Counted from the first letter of the stretch, positions 1 through 8,500 are shown. The stretch is 16,395 nt of DNA from an uncultured Lachnospiraceae bacterium (GCA_910585655.1 CAJUFW010000014.1:16568-32962), one strand, 5' to 3'. Made by a program: numbers and translations. Notes: a model not told the origin generated them from the letters alone.

Positions 1-999
1 ACGGACAATACCATTCGCACTACCAGTTATTCAGTCGGTAAGGAAACGACACAATTTGGAATTTTTATATATGGTACAGAAAAAGATAACATTAACGGAG
101 TAAACATTTCCGACAACACGATCGAAAGCGCCAGCACAGGCATTTATTTAAGATATGTAGATAACAGCGCGTTATCAAATAATATCTGTACGAGAAACAA
201 CAATTCTTCCGGCGGAGAATTTTTAGTCGATGCGTACAAATTCCTTTCGTGCAGCGGGATAGAGGTAACGGGGAATATGGTAGCTTACGATGGAAACTGC
301 TATGACAATGGTTTTGCTTTCCGTGAAAAGAGCAATGCGGTAGTGATGAAGGCAAATCAGGTAGAACAGGTAGGAAAGCATGGAATCGGCATTTATTCCG
401 GATCTTCTGCAGAAATTACCAACAATACGATTCAAAAAGCAGGCAAGCATGGGATTATGGTATTGGAGGAATCCTTTGCCGCTATCGTTGATAATTCGAT
501 TTTAAAGAGTGCGGAAAACGGAATCACCGTTCAAAAAGCCTCGGCGACGATTGACCGTAATACGATTTCCGGCAGTGGTCAGACAGGAATTTCCGTCCAG
601 GAAAAAGCGGACGTTTCTTCTTTAAAGGGAAACTCGATTATGGAAAACGGCGGGAAAGCGATAGCCATTAACAAATCTACGGCTCCGGAAGTAAAGCAGA
701 ACAAGATGAGTTCCAAAGCAGGCGAGTTTATTATAACAGCCGTAGAATCAAATACAAATGTAGTATCCACCAGAAACTTAACGGCTTCGGAAGTGGCAAA
801 AAACCAGGAAAAGATTTCCGGAACCTGCCAGTCGAAAGGAGTCGTATACGCAACAATAGACGGGAAGCGTTACGATGCTACGGTTTCTAAAAAGACATAT
901 GAAGTTTCTATTCCAGGTCAGCCGTCGGGAAAGACCTTGACCATTACGCAGGAGGATACAGCCGGCAATAAAGTAGTAGAAACCAGAACCGTAAAATAA
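1..999 (+). CDS. Secreted right-handed beta-helix repeat protein, C-terminal part (5' end outside window)
   Basis: The reading frame is open from base 1 and ends at TAA 997-999, so at least 332 residues belong to a larger protein whose start is not visible. The visible part has short repeats of the type N-x-I-x-x-[AS]-x-x-x-G-I, for example NTIESASTGIYL, NTIQKAGKHGIMV and NSILKSAENGITV. This is the signature of PbH1/NosD-like parallel beta-helix folds, which in this group are usually secreted carbohydrate-binding or carbohydrate-cleaving surface proteins. The last 60 or so residues (from about residue 272) leave the repeat pattern and look like a small Ig-like beta-sandwich, with the pattern KGVVYATIDGKRYDA followed by TLTITQEDTAGN. 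No membrane anchor or sortase motif is seen at the C-terminus. Substrate and activity cannot be read from this fragment. The fold is fairly sure; an enzymatic role is not. Confidence 0.8.
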   Translation, partial: TDNTIRTTSYSVGKETTQFGIFIYGTEKDNINGVNISDNTIESASTGIYLRYVDNSALSNNICTRNNNSSGGEFLVDAYKFLSCSGIEVTGNMVAYDGNCYDNGFAFREKSNAVVMKANQVEQVGKHGIGIYSGSSAEITNNTIQKAGKHGIMVLEESFAAIVDNSILKSAENGITVQKASATIDRNTISGSGQTGISVQEKADVSSLKGNSIMENGGKAIAINKSTAPEVKQNKMSSKAGEFIITAVESNTNVVSTRNLTASEVAKNQEKISGTCQSKGVVYATIDGKRYDATVSKKTYEVSIPGQPSGKTLTITQEDTAGNKVVETRTVK

Positions 1000-1035
1000 A
1001 AAGAATCCAAAAGAGTGGTTCTTTCACAATTTTTT
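1000..1035 (+). terminator. Weak candidate intrinsic terminator after the beta-helix gene
   Basis: AAAGAA-T-CC (1000-1008) can pair with GGTTCTTT (1017-1024) with a single bulged T. A run of six T (1030-1035) follows after a five-base gap. The stem is AT-rich and the T-run is displaced, so termination is likely partial. The rest of the gap up to the next gene holds a TATGAT (1071-1076) that could be the -10 element of the protease gene, but no convincing -35 is spaced to it. Confidence 0.35.
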
Positions 1036-1127
1036 CAAATTACCTTCACAAAGTAATCACAATTCTCCGGTATGATAACACTATCAACAGACGACAAGTC
1101 AATTATTTTGTGAATGGAGGAATCTAT

Positions 1128-2669
1128 ATGGATTACAACAAGAACAATTTCCATAATGAAAAGGAAGGAAACAACGGGTTGCCGGAAGGCGTTTTCGGCA
1201 AGGAAGAGCAGTTTCGTGCTTATGCGCCGGAGCATACCGCAGACAACAGTCAGGAATATGAATACGGGAGTTTTGATCCTTATTCGACAGAAGAGATAAG
1301 ACAGGATACAGCCCGGATAGGCAGCGGCGGAAGCGGAAGCTATCAGAACTCTTATCAGAGCGAAGTAAATTTTGTACCAGGCGGAGCAGCAGGCGTAGAG
1401 AAAGAGAAAAAGGCAAAAAAGAAGCGAAAGGTACTTCCGGTAATCGCGGCTGTGATGGCAGGTGTCGTTTTAGTAAGCGGAGCAGTCGGCGGCGGAATCT
1501 ACGTAGGTCTGAAATTAGCGACAGATGTAACTGACGGAAGTCAGGTTGCAGAAAATACCAGGCTGGAAAACGAAGAAACCCTAATCGGCGCGCCGCAGGA
1601 AGGATCGGATCAGCAGGCGATTGGTCAGACGGGACAGCCTTCCGGAGTAGAAGCGACAGCTACGATGACGGATGTTTCAGAGGTAGTAGCCAGTGTGACC
1701 CCGGCGATTGTAGCAATTAACTGCAGCTCGGAATATGTGACGAACTTCTGGGGACAGCAGTATATTCAGCCAAGTCAGGGGAGCGGTTCCGGTATTATCA
1801 TCGGTCAGAACAAAGAAGAGGTGCTGATTGTAACCAACAACCATGTGGTGGCTACCGGGCAAAATGCCAGAAACGAATCAATAGAAGTAGTTTTCGGGGA
1901 TCAGTCCAGCGCCTCTGCAACGATTAAGGGAACAGAGGAAGGTTCTGATTTGGCAGTGATTTCCGTAAAGCTTTCCGACTTGACAAAGGAAACGTTAGAG
2001 TATATCAAGATAGCGACATTGGGCGATTCCGACGAGTTAAAGGTAGGGCAGATGGCGATCGCAATCGGTAATGCCTTAGGCTACGGGCAGTCTACAACCG
2101 TGGGCTGGATCAGCGCCCTGGATCGGGAAATTGCCAGTGAAGACTATACGATGACCCTGATTCAGACGGATGCTGCGATCAATCCGGGAAACAGCGGCGG
2201 CGCTCTCTTAAATACCAAGGGTGAAGTAATCGGCATCAATTCTGCAAAATATTCGGATCAGAGTGTAGAAGGGATGGGATTTGCAATTCCGATTTCCAAA
2301 GCAGTACCGATTATCAACGATCTGATGAACCGGGAAGAGATTCCGGAGAGCGAACAGGCATATCTTGGTATTATCGGACAGGATGTTCCGGAAGCGTATA
2401 ACGAACGTTATGGAATGCCACTTGGCGTTTATGTATATCAGGTATCCAAAGGAAGCCCGGCAGAGGAAGCAGGTCTGAATATGGGTGATGTCATTACTTC
2501 CTTTAACGGACGGACAATCAGCAGTATGACGGAAATGCAGCGGATATTGGCAACTTACCGGGGCGGCGAGGAGATTACGCTGACGATCCAGGTATTTGAA
2601 CAGGGAGAATATACAGAAAAAACGCTTCATGTTACCCTGGGTTATAAAAGCCAGCAAAGAGACGAATAA
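1128..2669 (+). CDS. htrA: Membrane-anchored HtrA/DegP-family trypsin-like serine protease with one PDZ domain
   Basis: This is a 513-residue envelope quality-control protease. The start is ATG 1128, six bases after GGAGGA (1116-1121). A GTG at 1110 is in frame but lies upstream of that ribosome binding site. Residues 1-95 are a polar Gly/Ser/Glu/Asn-rich cytoplasmic tail ending in a basic stop-transfer patch (KKAKKKRK), followed by one membrane segment at about 103-130. The S1C protease domain shows the full catalytic triad: His239 in VTNNHVV, Asp274 in GSDLAVI, and Ser356 in NPGNSGGAL. A single PDZ domain occupies about residues 410-505, with a carboxylate-binding loop YLGI. In this family the domain sits outside the membrane and degrades or refolds misfolded exported proteins. 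It appears monocistronic. Family assignment is very secure; the exact paralogue (HtrA, HtrB or YyxA) is not determinable. Confidence 0.97.
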   Translation: MDYNKNNFHNEKEGNNGLPEGVFGKEEQFRAYAPEHTADNSQEYEYGSFDPYSTEEIRQDTARIGSGGSGSYQNSYQSEVNFVPGGAAGVEKEKKAKKKRKVLPVIAAVMAGVVLVSGAVGGGIYVGLKLATDVTDGSQVAENTRLENEETLIGAPQEGSDQQAIGQTGQPSGVEATATMTDVSEVVASVTPAIVAINCSSEYVTNFWGQQYIQPSQGSGSGIIIGQNKEEVLIVTNNHVVATGQNARNESIEVVFGDQSSASATIKGTEEGSDLAVISVKLSDLTKETLEYIKIATLGDSDELKVGQMAIAIGNALGYGQSTTVGWISALDREIASEDYTMTLIQTDAAINPGNSGGALLNTKGEVIGINSAKYSDQSVEGMGFAIPISKAVPIINDLMNREEIPESEQAYLGIIGQDVPEAYNERYGMPLGVYVYQVSKGSPAEEAGLNMGDVITSFNGRTISSMTEMQRILATYRGGEEITLTIQVFEQGEYTEKTLHVTLGYKSQQRDE

Positions 2670-2718
2670 ATTTTATTTACAAAAAATGAAAAAAGTTCTT
2701 ACATTTTCGGATTTTTTC

Positions 2719-2727
2719 TGATATAAT
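2719..2727 (+). promoter_or_regulatory. Extended -10 promoter upstream of a short terminated transcript and carD
   Basis: TG at 2719-2720, one base, then a perfect TATAAT (2722-2727) form an extended -10 element. The base context upstream is T-rich and no good -35 is present at 17 bp (TTACAT at 2699-2704), which is tolerated by extended -10 promoters. Expected transcription start is near 2734. Confidence 0.7.
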
Positions 2728-2733
2728 AAAGAT

Positions 2734-2797
2734 ATCAATCAACGTGTAGCTTGCTTAAAGGAGCATAAATCCAGTTGCAGCAGGCTGCACGTTTTTT
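2734..2797 (+). ncRNA. Candidate short terminated RNA (sRNA or attenuating leader) before carD
   Basis: From the predicted start near 2734 the RNA would run into a 10-bp stem: AACGTGTAGC (2741-2750) pairs with GCTGCACGTT (2784-2793) with one G-U pair, followed directly by a six-T run at 2792-2797. The enclosed 33 bases can fold a small hairpin (TGCTT 2753-2757 with GAGCA 2761-2765). A competing hairpin GCAG/CTGC (2778-2781, 2785-2788) would break the outer stem. This gives a self-contained RNA of about 64 nt, or a leader in which alternative folding decides read-through into carD. I recognise no known riboswitch class in it. Structure is by eye; no covariation is available. Confidence 0.45.
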
Positions 2798-2830
2798 GTA
2801 TCATCTATTATTTATAGTATAGGAACAGTA

Positions 2831-2861
2831 GGCGTACTTCCGTCGTTTCCGCGGAAGCGCC
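2831..2861 (+). promoter_or_regulatory. Hairpin in the carD 5' leader next to the ribosome binding site
   Basis: GGCG (2831-2834) plus CTTCCG (2837-2842) pairs with CGGAAG (2852-2857) plus CGCC (2858-2861), with a TA bulge on the left and a nine-base loop. Flanking AGTA and TACT can extend it. It ends 10 bases before the purine-rich ribosome binding site GGAAAGGAAGG (2871-2881). It may protect the mRNA or affect initiation; no T-run follows, so it is not a terminator. Confidence 0.5.
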
Positions 2862-2886
2862 GGTATACTGGGAAAGGAAGGGTCGC

Positions 2887-3396
2887 ATGTATCAGGAAAA
2901 AGATTCGGTATTGTACGGAACACAGGGAGTTTGCAGGATTGAAGAGATTACAGAAAAGAGCTTTAACGGAAAGAACAGGTTGTATTATGTGTTAAAGCCG
3001 ATTTTTCATGAGAGCGCTACGATTTTTGTGCCGGTAGACAACGAAGCACTGACGGCTAAGATGTGCAAGGTACTGTCGGCAGAAGAGGTTCGGGAGCTGA
3101 TTCATGGGATACCGGCGGAGCAGACTATTTGGATTGACAACGACGTAGAACGGAAAGCGCGATACAAAGAGATCTTGGCACAAGGGGATCGGACAGCCCT
3201 GGTACGTATGATTAAAACTTTGTATCAGCATCAGCAGAAGCAGCAAAGACGGGGCAAGAAACTCCATGTAGTGGACGAGCGTTTTATGAAAGAGGCAGAG
3301 CGGATTTTATATGAAGAATTTGCTCATGTATTGAATATCCAAAAAGAACAGGTCGTCCCGTTTATTATGGAGGAAATACAAGTAGGTGTTCTTTAA
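2887..3396 (+). CDS. CarD/CdnL-family RNA polymerase-binding transcription regulator
   Basis: A 169-residue cytoplasmic protein with an N-terminal CarD_TRCF (RNAP-interacting) Tudor-like domain at about residues 1-60: a hydrophobic YQEKDSVLYGTQGVCRIEEI opening and a FVPVDN strand. A helical C-terminal domain at about 65-165 contains the pattern D-x-x-F-M-x-x-A-E-x-I-L-x-E-E-F, typical of CdnL proteins. In characterised members the N-domain binds the RNAP beta subunit and the C-domain contacts the promoter, stabilising open complexes at rRNA and other promoters. Length is normal for the family (about 160). The start ATG 2887 follows GGAAAGGAAGG. It has its own leader with a possible terminated RNA and a hairpin, so expression may be regulated after initiation. 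The gene stands alone and is followed by repeat DNA. I cannot tell whether this is the sole CarD of the genome or one of several paralogues. Confidence 0.93.
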   Translation: MYQEKDSVLYGTQGVCRIEEITEKSFNGKNRLYYVLKPIFHESATIFVPVDNEALTAKMCKVLSAEEVRELIHGIPAEQTIWIDNDVERKARYKEILAQGDRTALVRMIKTLYQHQQKQQRRGKKLHVVDERFMKEAERILYEEFAHVLNIQKEQVVPFIMEEIQVGVL

Positions 3397-3398
3397 AA

Positions 3399-3587
3399 AC
3401 GATAGGAAGCAAATAAGAATCCAGCCCGGAAAAGAACTTTCCTATCATATGAAAAAGAATTCCACAAAGTGGAATTCTCGCGCCGAGCGCGGTTGCCGAA
3501 CGGCAACATCTTCCATGCGCGCGAGTGTGCATCCCGCCCGGAGGGCTTTTTGTATGATAGGGAAGTTCAGAGAACTTTCCTATCATA
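3399..3587. repeat. Composite intergenic palindromic element with alternating inverted repeats
   Basis: A core word occurs four times in alternating orientation: GATAGGAAG (3401-3409), CTTTCCTATC (3438-3447), GATAGGGAAG (3557-3566) and CTTTCCTATC (3576-3585). The second and fourth copies share 18 identical bases (3433-3450 and 3571-3588). The last two form a near-perfect 16-bp hairpin (3553-3568 with 3572-3587, loop AGA). Between them lie AGAATTCCAC/GTGGAATTCT (3456-3465, 3469-3478, perfect), CTCGCGC/GCGCGAG (3477-3483, 3519-3525) enclosing GTTGCC/GGCAAC (3492-3497, 3502-3507), and GCCC/GGGC plus five T (3536-3551). No convincing coding capacity is present: open frames crossing it on both strands simply translate the repeats. 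Its first arm begins three bases after the carD stop. Confidence 0.75.
3536..3551 (+). terminator. Short stem plus T-run inside the repeat element
   Basis: GCCC (3536-3539), loop GGA, GGGC (3543-3546) and five T (3547-3551). The stem is only 4 bp, all G-C, so it is a modest intrinsic terminator, possibly serving carD. Confidence 0.4.
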
Positions 3588-3588
3588 T

Positions 3589-3640
3589 AAAAAAATGGGA
3601 TCGGACAAGCAGAATCGTCTGCCGCGTCGGATCCCATTTT
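3589..3640. terminator. Bidirectional intrinsic terminator between carD and the HTH gene
   Basis: AAAATGGGATCGGAC (3592-3606) pairs with GTCGGATCCCATTTT (3626-3640) with one internal mismatch. An inner GCAGA/TCTGC hairpin (3609-3613, 3618-3622) extends it. On the minus strand the stem runs into seven U (complement of 3589-3595), which fits termination of the leftward HTH gene. On the plus strand four U close the stem, which could stop carD read-through. Confidence 0.8.
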
Positions 3641-3678
3641 AAGATTCCAAAAGGAATGGTAAATTAGGAAAATTTTTC

Positions 3679-3707
3679 TTGCAATAGGGAAAAATTTGTA
3701 GTATAAT
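3679..3707 (+). promoter_or_regulatory. Forward promoter overlapping a 9-bp inverted repeat, directed antisense into the HTH gene
   Basis: TTGCAA (3679-3684), 17 bp, perfect TATAAT (3702-3707). AAATTTTTC (3670-3678) and GAAAAATTT (3689-3697) are perfect inverted repeats spaced by ten bases and centred on the -35 element, a position suited to an operator. The first gene downstream in this direction starts only at 4179, so the transcript would first cross the HTH gene antisense. Confidence 0.5.
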
Positions 3708-3738
3708 AAAATTCGTTACAAGATATGTTAGGATAATC

Positions 3739-3948
3739 TTATTCCTTCTTGTCTTCTACAAATTCTACCACATCTGTTATATTACATTGTAACATCTGAC
3801 AGATATCATGAAGCGTGTTCATGGTAATACTGTTATTTTTTCTTAAAGTATCCAGCGTTCCAGTAGAAAAACTGTAATCCCGGATGAGCTGATATTGGGA
3901 AATTTGTTTGCGTTTGAGCGTTTCCCAAAATGGTGCATAGCTTATCAT
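3739..3948 (-). CDS. Small Cro/CI (XRE)-type helix-turn-helix regulator
   Basis: A 69-residue protein made up almost entirely of one HTH_3/HTH_26-type DNA-binding domain. It runs from WETLKRKQISQYQLIRDYSFS (first helices), through STGTLDTLRKNNSITMNTLHDIC (recognition helix region), to MLQCNITDVVEFVEDKK. The stand-alone small proteins of this type are common in Clostridia, often as single-domain regulators near mobile or regulated loci. The ATG at 3946-3948 has GGAG eight bases upstream; a GTG nine bases further out overlaps that GGAG and is less likely. No effector domain is visible. The gene is divergent from the secreted pair at 4179-8847, so it could control that operon from the shared intergenic region. 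Termination is by the 3589-3640 hairpin. Confidence 0.85.
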   Translation of the reverse strand: MISYAPFWETLKRKQISQYQLIRDYSFSTGTLDTLRKNNSITMNTLHDICQMLQCNITDVVEFVEDKKE

Positions 3949-4034
3949 TGTTATCACTCCGTTTCTTTGTGGGCAGCTAAAAGCGGGGTTCGCTTCTGGC
4001 AGTTTTTTCAGTGTAGTGTCTCTATCATTTCCCT

Positions 4035-4060
4035 ATTATAAAAAATTTAACGGAATTATA
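4035..4060 (-). promoter_or_regulatory. Candidate leftward -10 elements for the HTH gene
   Basis: Read on the minus strand, two TATAAT hexamers lie at 4040-4035 and 4060-4055, 20 bases apart, upstream of the HTH start. No convincing -35 is spaced to either. The leader between them and the gene also carries AAGCG/CGCTT (3981-3985, 3991-3995). No clear forward promoter for the 4179 gene was found in this 230-base gap; TTGCCG (4063-4068) with TATACC (4089-4094) is badly spaced. Confidence 0.3.
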
Positions 4061-4178
4061 CGTTGCCGAAAAATGGGTAATTGAGGTGTATACCAAAAAC
4101 AAACGAAAGCAGATTGGGTATTTGGTGGCAAAGAATAGGAAAGAAAGACGGAAGAAGAACAATCCGGAAAGGAGAGAT

Positions 4179-5480
4179 ATGAGAAAAAAGAAAACAGGAT
4201 ACTTCGTATGGGTGTTGTTGATCTGGCTGTTTTGCGAAGGAGGAAGGGCGGCTCCTCTTGTACGGGCAGCCGAATACTGCAAAATTGGTTCTGCCCTGAA
4301 ATACACAGCCGGGCAAATAGGGCTAGAACCGGAAAAAGAGAGCTATCAGGGCTACCAGGCAGCATTGGAACAGGCTGGTATTTTACGAGAGGGGGAGCTA
4401 AACGATCTAAAAAAGAAGATTACCAGGGAGGAGATCGCCCTCTTGGCGTGCCGGCTGATGGATTATCTGGGGGAAGAGGAGGATAGCGTGCAGGTAGAGC
4501 GGATTTTACGCTATGGTCGGATCTCTGATATCAACAAGGTCAAAAAAGCGTTGCAGCGTCCTGTGGCAAGAGTATTGGGAGCGGGGATATGGATTGGGAC
4601 TTCGGACGGGAAGTATACGCAAAGCCGCCGCTTCGATCCCAAAAAAGGACTTGAGATGGCGGAAGTACGAACCGTGATCCGAAGGGCGTTAGGAAAGCAG
4701 GAGCGAAAATCAATGAGCGCAGACGGGCAACTGATTCGTACTACGAAGCTTCCCTTTAATGCCTGTGAATATGATTATATTTTGGCAAGTTTTCCGAATC
4801 GTTTTTATACGGTAAAGTTTGGCTACGAACGGGCGAATTATAATCATATGCCGGTTTCGCCGAAAAATTATGCTTCTCCCGCGCAGCTAAAAAACCGCGG
4901 CAGTTATGAGATGATTGCGGAATGGAAGTACGAATGGGCAGAACTGTTAAGGAAAAATTATGAGCTGCGCCTGAATTTTGACTATCGAACGGCGGATGAG
5001 GAGTGGTTGGAGGAGCTGGCTGCGACCTATCATTCCCGCTTTGATCCGGAGGAACATGCCGCACAGAAAAAGCGGATCAAAGAGTGGATGACCTGGGCGA
5101 AAACGAATAAAGTCATATTAGAGAGTCGGATCATCAGTGTAGAGCCTTCTGTTTTTTATTATGACGGACAGCTTTCCACCAGTGCATATCTGGAATTCCG
5201 CGTTCGTTCCTGTAAAAATTATGCGGGTAATAAGGATAAAGTTATCTTTGGTTCGGTCTGTGATATTCCGGAGGTACGCTTAGGGGAATGGTACGGAGGG
5301 GTATTTGGCTGTGAAATTTCCTGGTATTCCATGACACCAACCGGGGATACGGCAGGTGTTCCGGTGCGATCCGGGATGTGGACCGGCTGGGAAAAGGATC
5401 GGAAAAAAAGCTTGCTCACGCCGAAACAACAAAGTGAATGGAGTTATATCTTTGCTCCGGTAAAAACCGAAACGCCATAG
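4179..5480 (+). CDS. Exported protein with SLH-like repeats and an uncharacterised C-terminal domain
   Basis: 433 residues. The start is ATG 4179, directly after GGAAAGGAGAG; an in-frame GTG at 4086 has no ribosome binding site. Residues 1-30 are a signal peptide: basic RKKK, hydrophobic YFVWVLLIWLF, then a likely cut after LVRA. Residues about 39-98 and 113-172 look like two degenerate S-layer homology repeats. The second has the recognisable GAGIWIGTSDGKYTQSRRFDP block followed by a helix of the TRAE position (EMAEVRTVIRRAL). Residues about 180-433 match nothing I can name. They are rich in Trp, Tyr and charged residues, with four cysteines, and have no membrane segment. In S-layer proteins SLH repeats tether to wall polysaccharide, so a wall-associated location is likely. 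The gene ends 28 nt before the next, suggesting a two-gene operon. Function unknown. Confidence 0.85.
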   Translation: MRKKKTGYFVWVLLIWLFCEGGRAAPLVRAAEYCKIGSALKYTAGQIGLEPEKESYQGYQAALEQAGILREGELNDLKKKITREEIALLACRLMDYLGEEEDSVQVERILRYGRISDINKVKKALQRPVARVLGAGIWIGTSDGKYTQSRRFDPKKGLEMAEVRTVIRRALGKQERKSMSADGQLIRTTKLPFNACEYDYILASFPNRFYTVKFGYERANYNHMPVSPKNYASPAQLKNRGSYEMIAEWKYEWAELLRKNYELRLNFDYRTADEEWLEELAATYHSRFDPEEHAAQKKRIKEWMTWAKTNKVILESRIISVEPSVFYYDGQLSTSAYLEFRVRSCKNYAGNKDKVIFGSVCDIPEVRLGEWYGGVFGCEISWYSMTPTGDTAGVPVRSGMWTGWEKDRKKSLLTPKQQSEWSYIFAPVKTETP

Positions 5481-5508
5481 AAAGGGGGCAGGAAACACGA
5501 ACTATAGA

Positions 5509-8500
5509 ATGTTAAGGTGGATAGGTCTCTTGATGTTGGCTGGTTTGATTTGGCTTAGCGGCAGCGGACGGGTTCTGGCAGCGATTGAACTGGAATCAGA
5601 TGAGGAAGGAAATATTGTCTGGAAGACGGTACCAACGATGGCGACCACCGGAATCAAATGGCGTACCCAGGGCTTTTTGATCTATGCCAAAAAGACGGAA
5701 TATGGATATCCGCTAAAGTCGGGGGAGCCCTACGGGAAAATCTTGGTAGATGATAAACGGGTATCCGTAGAAACCAAACCGGATAAAACCGGGAAAGATA
5801 TCACGACCTTTACCATTGACGCCGATTATGTTAAATCAGTGCTGACGGCAAACAAAACGCTTTATGCCCAATTTCAGGAAAATATCGAAAACGGAAAGCC
5901 CTATATTTATTTCAACAACTTTTTCCAAAGCTACCGGGTAAATGGAGATGGTTCCAAGACGATTCTAACGAGCAATATGTATGATATCGACAGTATCCGC
6001 AACAATCAGTGGTGGGCAAATAAGCAGGAATGGGACAGCGGATATTTTAATATACGCGTTCCTTATAAAATAACCGGAAATGTCCATGTAAAACTTTCGG
6101 ATGAAAAAGGGAATCAAATCGGCGTTCCGACAGGCGTCTTAAACGGAGCAGGGGTAGAGCTGACAGAAATAAAGGTTAATGGAAAAAAACAGCGAAATCC
6201 GGCGCTTGCCTTTTACAGTGCAAAATATAAGCCGCTTGGGATCTGTCTTTCCGATAAGAAGGTCTATGTCGGGGAAAAGGTAACGGTTTCTCTGCCGCTT
6301 ACGATTGAGGCAGAAGGAAAAACCTATCAGCTATACCGGAGTTATTATTATCAGGAAAGCGGAGACGGAGTGAAAAAGGCAGATACGAAATTAAAAACGG
6401 ATCGGGAAGGGACGATAACGAAAAAAATCAAACTGGGACTGCACTATTCCATGGTAGTAGGACGCTATCAGGAGGTAACAGAAAAGCCGCCCGATCCGCC
6501 AGACCCCCCGGATCCGCCCGATCCACCAGGGATAGAGGTAGAAGAGGCGGAAGTAATAGAAGGGGAATTTACAGAACGGGAGCCGACTGCCGTGATTGGC
6601 TCCGGTACGTTAGAACAGTCTCCGTTTGATGTGGAACAGGGGATTCCCACAACAGAAGAATTGTATACGCATGTCCTGACACCACGTTATCTGGCAGGCT
6701 ATCGTTTTACAAAAAAAGTCGGGGTGAAAACCTATACTGCCAGAGGAAAGATAACCTGGAACCTGACCTGGACAGAAGGAGCGGGGGAAGATGCCGTCGT
6801 GAAAACAGCGACGCAGACGGTTCTTTATACGGCTCCTGTGAAACGAAGCTTTGCGTATTGGGAGATTAGCAATCTGGAAATATACGGTCTTTCCTCGGCA
6901 CAGGTAGAAAACGGAGCGTTTCCGCTTGGGAAAGTTACGCTTACCCCAAAGGGTTATACGGCTCCGGTGGTTTCCTGGCAGCATGAGGCAGGGGAGAACA
7001 GCCATATCAGACAGCCGGAGGAGATCAGCCAGATCCTGGATTTGGGTACGATGTCTTACGGCGGATCGTCGCCACCTGCTTATGATGCGACTGCTTTGCT
7101 CAACGCCTCGGTCGGAGAATGCCAGGTACGTAACGACCATCTGCAGTTGGAAGGAAGGACGATTTTAGAGGATAGCTGGACGACCAAATCCGCTTCCCGT
7201 CCGGCAAAGCTTGAGACAGAGCCGGAGGAAGTCCCACCAAAGACTTTATATGCCGAAAAACTGGTCATTCCGGCTGAACGGGCAAATGGACCTTATGAAA
7301 GCGCGGCAGATGTGACGTATGGAAGGATTGCAGCCGTTGCTCCGACGCGCCCTGCTTCTCTTACTCTGCCGGTAGAGGAGGTCAATCCGGTAGTGGTGCA
7401 TACTCCGGTGGTCTGTGAGCCGGTGATAGAAAACCAGAAGCGTTGGTGCCAGATGCTGTATCCGATGAAAGGCGCCGTCAGTCTGATTCTTCATACCTCT
7501 TTTGGAGTTTCACTGCCGACGGTAGGGGAGCATTTGGGGATTCCTGGATATGGATTCCGGGATTATGGAAAATATACTGCGTCTCGTCAGGTTAGATTTC
7601 CTTTTGATACGTACAAAGAACAACATACGTTCATCCCGGCAGGGACTTGGACGGAGGTTGGAGAAAATACCAGGTTTTATCTGCCTCCATGGGTAAGGGA
7701 AAGCCCTTATATCGTGGAATTTCGTAGTATTGCAATCAATGCTGCCGCCAATGGCGGGATAGATTCTGCCGGAACACAAGCCAATCTAAATCATCCGGAA
7801 TATGTGGCAAAAAATCAGATATTAGTAGAAGTCTCCGGAAGCCTCTATGGATTTTCTCTCTATGACGTTTCGGACTATCCGGTTTGGCAGCGTGTATTTC
7901 GGACGCCGGAGGGAAGTACAAGCGGTTTTACCTATCCGGTAGGGACAAAGAACGAACGAGGCGTAGAAACGGGGCAGGATGGTGCTTATACGCTTCCGCT
8001 TACTGCAGGAAGTCATCCGTTTTATCCGAATATCGGAGTGTTAAAAACCGGATATTTATTTCGGTTCCGGATGAAAACCATCGGAGATTATGATGGAAGA
8101 GACGATTTTATCCAGATAAAGCCGCGGTTTTTCTATGTCAGTCAGGACGGAAGAGAAAGGCAGGAGGTAGACGTATATTACAGCGAACGGTTTGAGAAAA
8201 GCGGAGAGCGGGAGCAGCTTGTAAAGGTTGGAAGCAGACGAGATAAGGAGAACCTGCATAGTATTCTTACCGGAGATCCTGCAATGAGCCTGCCGGAAGA
8301 GGATTTGAATACGACTGCCCGTATCCGTGGGGTTAAGCCGGAAGTATGGAAACGGCAGAGAAAAGATATCTTTACCTTTGAAACCATTTTGCTTCCGGAT
8401 AGCCTGATGACCTTTACGAAAACCCCTCTGCCGGTAGACATTCGTCCGGCAGGAAAGGGAGAGGATCAGGTGGCAGAGCATATGCAGACCTGGTACGGGA

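Noticed and set aside
3365..3667. Open frames of about 90 codons on both strands across the carD-HTH gap
   Set aside because: They read through the inverted repeats, giving the same short peptide words on both strands, lack ribosome binding sites, and have no protein-like composition.
6487..6531. CCGGAY-type tandem repeat
   Set aside because: It is a coding Pro-Asp linker between protein domains, not a separate DNA element or CRISPR.
6610..7140. 176-codon minus-strand open frame inside the large secreted protein gene
   Set aside because: The forward frame has a signal peptide and family-like blocks. The reverse frame has no ribosome binding site or recognisable domain.
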